NCBI RefSeq assembly: GCF_022539505.1
Contig: NC_061514.1
Location: forward strand, 341,046,644 to 341,110,643
From: Lolium rigidum
Taxonomy: Eukaryota; Streptophyta; Magnoliopsida; Poales; Poaceae
Direction of reading: 5' to 3'
Length of the DNA: 64,000 nt
Made by a program: the position numbers and the translations under genes. A model generated the notes under the pieces. The model had not been told where the DNA came from and did no database searches. It worked only from the letters and a program-made list of their open reading frames with translations. This document shows, in pieces, positions 58,734 through 64,000 of the stretch (positions are counted from its first letter, which is position 1; each line of letters starts with the position of its first letter).

Positions 58734-59692
58734 TGACCGCGCACCGTCCGCGGAGACGCAAACGTGTCACATATTTAGACCGTGTTTGCGTCTCCACGAA
58801 TGACCCAGTTTATATGGGTCCCCCGCTGGAGCAGGATGCATGCGCACTTTTTAATCGCACGGAACGCTCAGCGTCCGTTTATGTCTGGCCTAAACCAGCA
58901 CCAATACCCGGTCGCCCGAGAAGAAGCAGTCGAGTACATCGTACGATTATACTCTGCGGGAAATAAATGTCCTTCGAAAAAACGGACAGCAATGTCACAT
59001 CAAATATTCCCCGTCTCAGTTAAGATCGATCATGACCAAATGATGCACCCATTGTGATCGACTGAGGCCGGGTAAGCACAGACAGGTAAAGGTACCTCTT
59101 CTATCAACTTGGCCAATAATTCACGTCAAAAAAGATAAAAAACTTGGCCAATAACTCATTCTTGGAGAGGAACGTCGGTCGAGAGTACACATATACACCC
59201 TGCCTTAAGAAGAAATGGAGTAGCTTCACACAATCCAGGTAATGACCGAGACCAACAAGCTCAATAGATGTAGTACGTGTTTACAGGAGCACCAGCCTGC
59301 AAGTTGAGCAGTATTCCACATCTGGCTTTTATCGTGACGGCAGTGGTGATGTGGTGTTGGTCCCGTTACGTCCATCGATCGTGCTTAATTTCAACCCACT
59401 GTGGTTATTACTGAGCTGTCGAGCTACAAGAGACAACGAGTCGACGTGCGTAGTATTATGTTAGTAATTAACTCTGTGCAACTTGACGAATTGACGTACG
59501 TTATTAACTCTGGAACTTTTTGCGTCTGCAGAGTAATAAATCGAAGCTGGCAACCGTGATCTCCTGAGTGAAACATGTAGAAATAACTCCTAAAATAGAG
59601 ATACTTTAGGAAAGTATCCATTATCTTGTTCCGTATATGTGTCGGTAACATATATGTTGGCATTTCGGAAACCATCTCATGATACCAAAACA
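58734..59692. other. intergenic DNA with a short hairpin
   Basis: No gene recognised. A 12-bp perfect inverted repeat, GGAGACGCAAAC (58752-58763) and GTTTGCGTCTCC (58784-58795), could be part of a decayed MITE; nearby GCGTCCGTTTATGTCTGG is also Harbinger-like. The rest is unremarkable. Confidence 0.5.
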
Positions 59693-59905
59693 CACTGGTA
59701 GAAAAACGGCCATTGGTCGCGGTTCGCAACTGCCATTAGTCGCGGTTGCGCAACCGCGACCAATTATGCGCGACTAAAGGCCCCCCCTTTAGTCGCGGTT
59801 CCTTACGAACCGCGACTAAAGACCCGTCCACGTGGGCGGCAGGCGAGGCGTCGGGCGGAGGACCTTTAGTCGCGGTTCTTCTGGCCAACCGCGACTAAAG
59901 GCCTC
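59693..59905. repeat. CACTA terminal and subterminal repeats
   Basis: About eight occurrences of TAGTCGCGGTT or its complement in ~190 bp, arranged as short hairpins (for example CTTTAGTCGCGGTTCC … GAACCGCGACTAAAG). Arrays like this bind the element's own protein at CACTA ends. Confidence 0.85.
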
Positions 59906-60154
59906 CGCAGGTTTAGGGTTTTAGCCCCCCCCCCCCAAACCTGGTTTCTTTTTAATTTGTATTGTTTTATTTCTTTTGGGTTTTAATTTTGAAGGAGTTT
60001 CACATATTCTACGGTACTACATATATACATGCATATGAATGTACAATTTTAAACAAATTTGAAATTAGAACCAAAAAGAATTCAAGAGGAATATACAATA
60101 TATATTCAATATCGGATGACCATATACAATTTTGAACAAGTTTCCATACATAAT

Positions 60155-61001
60155 TTAGTGCATATGAAGTTCTACGTCCTCTACATAGTGTTCTCCTCTA
60201 GGATCGATGACTTCCCTCGCGAACCATCCAGCTAGTTCCACTTGAAGTGGTCGGAAGCGAGCTTCTGGACTAAGCGTCTTCCGGAGGTTATTCCTCTTGA
60301 TGTTGTTCTCAGACGACTGGTCCCGCTCATTGGTGTATCTCCGGATCCTCTCACAAACATAGTATCCACATAGATTGGTCCCCGGTGGCTGAATATCCCC
60401 AGTCCCAGGCACTGCCCTTCTAAATTGTAGCTCTTTTTTGAATTCACCGACCTATCTCCAAATCCTACGAGGCAAAGAAAATTAAATGAACAAGAGAGTT
60501 ATTAATTAGTTACTTGATATTAGGAAATGATGAACGAAATAGGCCGATCGATATAGAGCGCAAATGAATGAAAACAATTACTTTAGCATCATTTTTCTCA
60601 TGTCGGCCCAAAGCGCCGCATCCATATTCGGAGAGTCGTGGACGAGAACTGTGGAGGTGTGAAATTGAATTACCATCAGAATCCGAGTGGAACCTGCGGA
60701 CACGATACATGCACGATCATGCATAACTCATCGATTAGCCACATACCGTGCATGGAGTAAACAAAAGAGAATGTGCTCAAGACAGAAACACTCACCCAAA
60801 ATGGGAAGGAAATAGAATATCACTTTTGAGTTCTTGTTTTCTAAGAAACCGCCACAGGTCTTCCTCCACGTCGGCGGGGTGGTGTTCTAACACATATGAA
60901 TTAACGATGTGTGGGTCAATGAACCCAACATCATGGATGTTCCTTATTCGCATTTCCCGCTTCTTCATTCCGCATAATAGCGTACACAACAAGATAGTTA
61001 G

Positions 61002-61065
<64 letters not shown>

Positions 61066-63567
61066 ATATATATAGTGCAGGCAATGAACGAGATGGGGTA
61101 GAAATTAATAAATCACTTACGAACGTAGCAAGCGATGATATATTTGTCGAGCTCGCGCAGATTGAACAGCTGGAACAATTCACTCCGATGAATTGTTATA
61201 TAGTAATGTTTGAAGTGATGCTCATATCTAACTTCCGCATAAATATAGTCTTTGGCGTTTTTAAGTTTTATGTAACCCTTGTACCAATTTAGCGAGACCT
61301 TTCATTTGTCGAGGTAGATCCTCTTCCTGCGCAGGCTCGACGAGAGGGCCATTCTCCACATATGTAAATACTACGTCCTTCATTGGCGCCTCATCAGCGC
61401 CTCCATCGACTTCCTTGGCAGTACGTTCCCAAGGCCTCGTGGGGAGAGGCTTCAGTGATGGCTCCGGTACCTTTGTGGTCTTAGGTACATAAGGGTCCAG
61501 GTTGATAGTCCAGGACTGCTTCTGCTTCTTCGCCGGAGGTGGATTGGGGGCGGCGTGCGCTACCCGCCCGAGGCGGATGGGGGGCGGCGGCTGCTTACCC
61601 GCCGGAGGTGAATTGGGGGGCGGCGTCGGCTCACGTGAAGGAGGTGTAGGTGAAGCACCACCACCACCACCACCACCGCCACCGCCACCACCACCGTAGG
61701 GGGGTGGACTTGTTGGCGCCTCGCCTGGAAACTTGATAAACTTCTTTTGCCATAGAATGAGCTGGCGCTTGACATCTCCAAGTCTTCTCGCCCCTTCGGG
61801 TGTAGCAATGTCAATGTCCAGGTCCTCAAACCCTTGGACTATGTCCTCCACCGTGACACGAGCATAGCCATCTTGAATGGGGTTGTTGTGGTGGAGTGCT
61901 CCGAGTAAACATGGTAAAGCACTGCCGATGGCTACCTTCATGGACATGTTCCCGATAGGATAATACGAGATGACATTCTTTCATCTCCTTTATATCGTCC
62001 ACGGGGTAGCGAGGAGGCTCCGGAGCAGTAATTTCCACCACCAGAGGCTCCGGTGCAGTAATTTCGATCGTCGGTGCACCAGCCGGTGGGGCCTCCGTGG
62101 AAGCCACGCTGCTTTTCTGCTGCTGGCTTCCGAGATCCAATGGATGATCTTCATGATGCGCCCGAGCTGCATCTCATTCGGCTACTAGTACACTCACGGT
62201 TTTATTCATCACATCTATTTCCGATGCCAACCGCGCGACAACATATGCTTCCCGATCCATCTTTCTCTTACGGCTTCTGTAACCGTACGGGTCATCGTTA
62301 CGGGGAACCCTATTTTCCACGGAATGTGCCCCATGCCTCGTACACGTCCTCCTTGTTCAGGATTCCCGAGGGCTTTTGTCAGCGCGTCGTTCTCTCTGTT
62401 GAACTTGATCTTTCCCTCTTGAGCATCCCTCATTGCCTCAATAAGCTTTTGGGTGGGTTTAATTATTTTGCCCCGGTAAACACACTCCCCTGTCTTCGGG
62501 TTCAGCGATCCCCCATGCCCGTACCACCAGCTTTTGGCCCTTGGGTCCCATCCCTCCGTACCGGACGGATTCCTCGCGCCCTCGGCTCGTTCTCCATCTT
62601 CTCCCACCTAGGCTCCCAAAGGCGATACCCTCCTGGCCCCATAATATGATTGTACTCCTTCTTAGCCGCATTTTCCTTATTTTTTTCGATATTTCAAGGA
62701 ACTGCTCCGATTTCTTTTGCTTCACAAATTCTGGACAATCATGTTTCAGTTTCTCATATTGTCCTTTGAAATCCGGAGTCTTGTTCTCCTTGACAAAGTC
62801 ATGGGCTAGATTTTGCTTGAATTTTCGGAATGCCGCGGACATCTTATGAAGAGCGAACTTGTTTGACTAGCCTCCTCCTCTCCTTGTTTTCCTCAATCTT
62901 GTTACCCTCCTCATTGAATTTGTTGTATTCCGGAGGTAGAACGAAATGTTCCATAAGCTTGTTGAAGCAATCTTTTTTTGTTCGCTTATCGACAAAAGTG
63001 AAACCAATTCGTTGCTTCTTTGGCTCATTCCACTCCTGGACGGTGATCGAGACGTTATCTCTAACAATGGCTCCGCATTGGTTGACAAACTTGGTGGCGT
63101 TCTTGCGGGGCTCCGGCGGCCTGCCGGTTGCACTTGTCGACAACCTCGATGGTGCATGTTTCTCCTTGTTTCATCGTCTTGGTTGCGTCACGCTTTGACG
63201 ATGTACTCGATTGTTTCGACGATCCGGTCGAGGGCTAAAATAAGAAAGAGAGTCGCGCGCGTTAGTACACACATATTTATTCAAATCGGTTAGTTTGTAT
63301 CACCGGAGGCTCAATGTATATATATACCTCGGCGCCGGAGGTGGTTGCTACTTCCAATTGAAGATCGTCGTTTATCGACGTTTCTTCGGCATCATCTTGC
63401 CGACGGCGCCCTTCATCTTCACCGTCAAGGTTCGGATAAGAAGAGATATCATCTTCTTCTTGTCCGGTCGGCACATATACAATATCGCCGTTTATGATGC
63501 CGAACATATGGTCTTCAGCGTCCGGATCATAGTTGTCCATAATCGGGTCAGCTCTATCGTCCGCCAT
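60155..63567 (-). pseudogene. CACTA-encoded Transposase_24 / Ulp1-like protein, multiply frameshifted
   Basis: Begins MADDRADPIMDNYDPDAEDH at 63567, and the first exon ends at a GT donor at 63327. The next block (about 63237 to 62215) carries the Transposase_24-type core: NQCGAIVRDNVSITVQEW, SWWYGHGGSLNPKTGECVY, ENDALTKALG and GRVRGMGHIPWKIGF. Then come a region with DIATPEGARRLGDVK (about 61800), a poly-Gly and Pro-rich linker (about 61690), and a C-terminal Ulp1-like cysteine protease region. That region has HDVGFIDPHIVN (about 60930), a VHDSPN segment in a shifted frame (about 60640) and QPPGTNLCGYYVC (about 60390), which holds the expected Gln and Cys. Frame changes occur near 63140, 62840, 62610 and 61950, so the gene is broken. 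In CACTA elements this gene accompanies the TNP2 transposase; its exact role is not settled. Confidence 0.75.
61004..61074. repeat. (TA)n microsatellite
   Basis: About 27 uninterrupted TA units, then an imperfect continuation, in a probable intron of the CACTA gene. Its length is likely variable. Confidence 0.9.
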
Positions 63568-64000
63568 ATGTCAGTCCTGAAAACATGTAGTAAAAACAAA
63601 TTAATTAAGTGAAGAAGGGGGGCGGTGGCGGTGGCGAAAGGGGGCGGTGGCGGTGGCGAAAGGGCGGAGCAGGAGGAGGCGGAGCGAGGGTACTACGTAG
63701 GAGGGGGCGAGGAAGGGGTTGGAGAGGGTGGTGGCGGTGCCGAGGACAACACACATATATAGGGGCCTCCCTCGCCGCCGCCGCCTCGATCCAAAACAAA
63801 ACACCGCGCGTATACGGATGAGGTGATGAGGGGGCGCGGCGCACAAAGTTGTGCGCTTCCCCCTCGCCAACCCTCCGTATACGCGCGGTGGTTACGTTCT
63901 CCGGTTGTGCGGGTCGCGGTGTTTTTTTTAGTTAAAAATTTGTTAAGTTAAAATTTTGGTTAATTAAGTTAATTTTTGGTTAAGTTAAACTTATTGTATT
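63568..64000. promoter_or_regulatory. upstream region of the CACTA gene
   Basis: GC-rich purine-rich block (63609-63740), a long hairpin (63802-63890) and an AT-rich tail with repeated GGTTAA and GTTAAG motifs to the window edge. As the gene reads leftward, this is its upstream region. Confidence 0.5.
63802..63890. repeat. 89-bp imperfect palindrome upstream of the CACTA gene
   Basis: Three nested perfect arms: CACCGCGCGTATACGGA (63802-63818) with 63874-63890; GAGGGGG (63828-63834) with 63859-63865; GCGCACAA (63839-63846) with 63849-63856, leaving a two-base loop. Confidence 0.9.

Larger units (their letters stand above)
59693..64000 (-). mobile_element. CACTA (En/Spm) transposon, left end; continues beyond the window
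   Basis: The left terminus is CACTGGTAGAAAAACGG, a typical grass CACTA end, preceded by ACA (59690-59692) as half of a possible 3-bp duplication. Subterminal palindromic repeats follow (TAGTCGCGGTT / AACCGCGACTA). The minus-strand gene reads towards this end. The other terminus and any TNP2-type transposase gene are not in the window. Confidence 0.85.

Noticed and set aside
1..64000. tRNA, rRNA or snRNA genes
   Set aside because: Short tRNA-like matches (TGGTATTAGAGC, TGGCGCC) are primer binding sites next to LTRs; no cloverleaf or box A/B pair was recognised. A tRNAscan or Infernal run would be decisive.

Overview
The window looks like repeat-rich nuclear DNA of a large-genome pooid grass (wheat, barley, rye, oat or ryegrass type). 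This rests on the kinds of transposons seen: Athila-like Gypsy LTRs beginning TGATACGTCTC, a Tat-lineage Gypsy element with an antisense reading frame, a CACTA element with TAGTCGCGGTT subterminal repeats, and Tourist-like MITEs. The species cannot be fixed from the sequence. Only one host gene looks intact: a small SIAMESE-related (SMR/EL2-type) cyclin-dependent kinase inhibitor at 3039-3287 (+), with a TATA box and a CpG-rich promoter. Almost everything else is transposon, transposon debris or tandem repeat.

Layout 1-14 kb: intergenic DNA with a 273-bp MITE; a His-rich repeat reading frame (broken, minus strand) possibly inside a Harbinger-like element; the SMR gene; a Tourist-like element (3.97-4.65 kb); a minus-strand poly(A)-ended retroelement remnant (5.17-7.1 kb); a complete 2.65-kb non-autonomous LTR retrotransposon with perfect TSDs (7756-10402); a Harbinger transposon with a decayed DDE transposase (10.94-13.02 kb); another MITE; and a four-copy ~103-bp tandem repeat.

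Layout 14-58.7 kb: one nested retrotransposon cluster. The oldest layer is the 3' part of a Tat-like Gypsy element (14.0-15.7 kb and 55.2-58.7 kb). Its antisense ORF was split by a 39.5-kb insertion whose outer ends carry the 5-bp duplication GTGCT. That insertion is a minus-strand Athila-like array with three LTRs and two internal domains (own sequence about 9.7 kb). It was later invaded by a plus-strand relative (20847-29049), a 4.7-kb LARD (33547-38288, TSD GCGCC) and a 16.6-kb element with exceptional 6.2-kb LTRs (38583-55160, TSD GAGAC). Removing the insertions restores three LTRs of 1592-1600 bp, which supports the dissection. A 1.5-kb solo LTR sits in the Tat element's 3' LTR.

Layout 59.7-64 kb: the left end of a CACTA (En/Spm) element with terminal CACTG, palindromic subterminal repeats and a minus-strand, multiply frameshifted Transposase_24/Ulp1-like gene. 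The element runs off the right edge.

The most interesting signals are: a hairpin module with compensatory base changes, repeated ahead of polypurine-like G runs in the 4.7-kb LARD and its Tat relative; a ~1.5-kb inverted LTR pair that could form a long hairpin RNA; two independent three-LTR arrays; and systematic CHG-to-CG one-base differences between near-identical repeat copies that may be sequencing artefacts.
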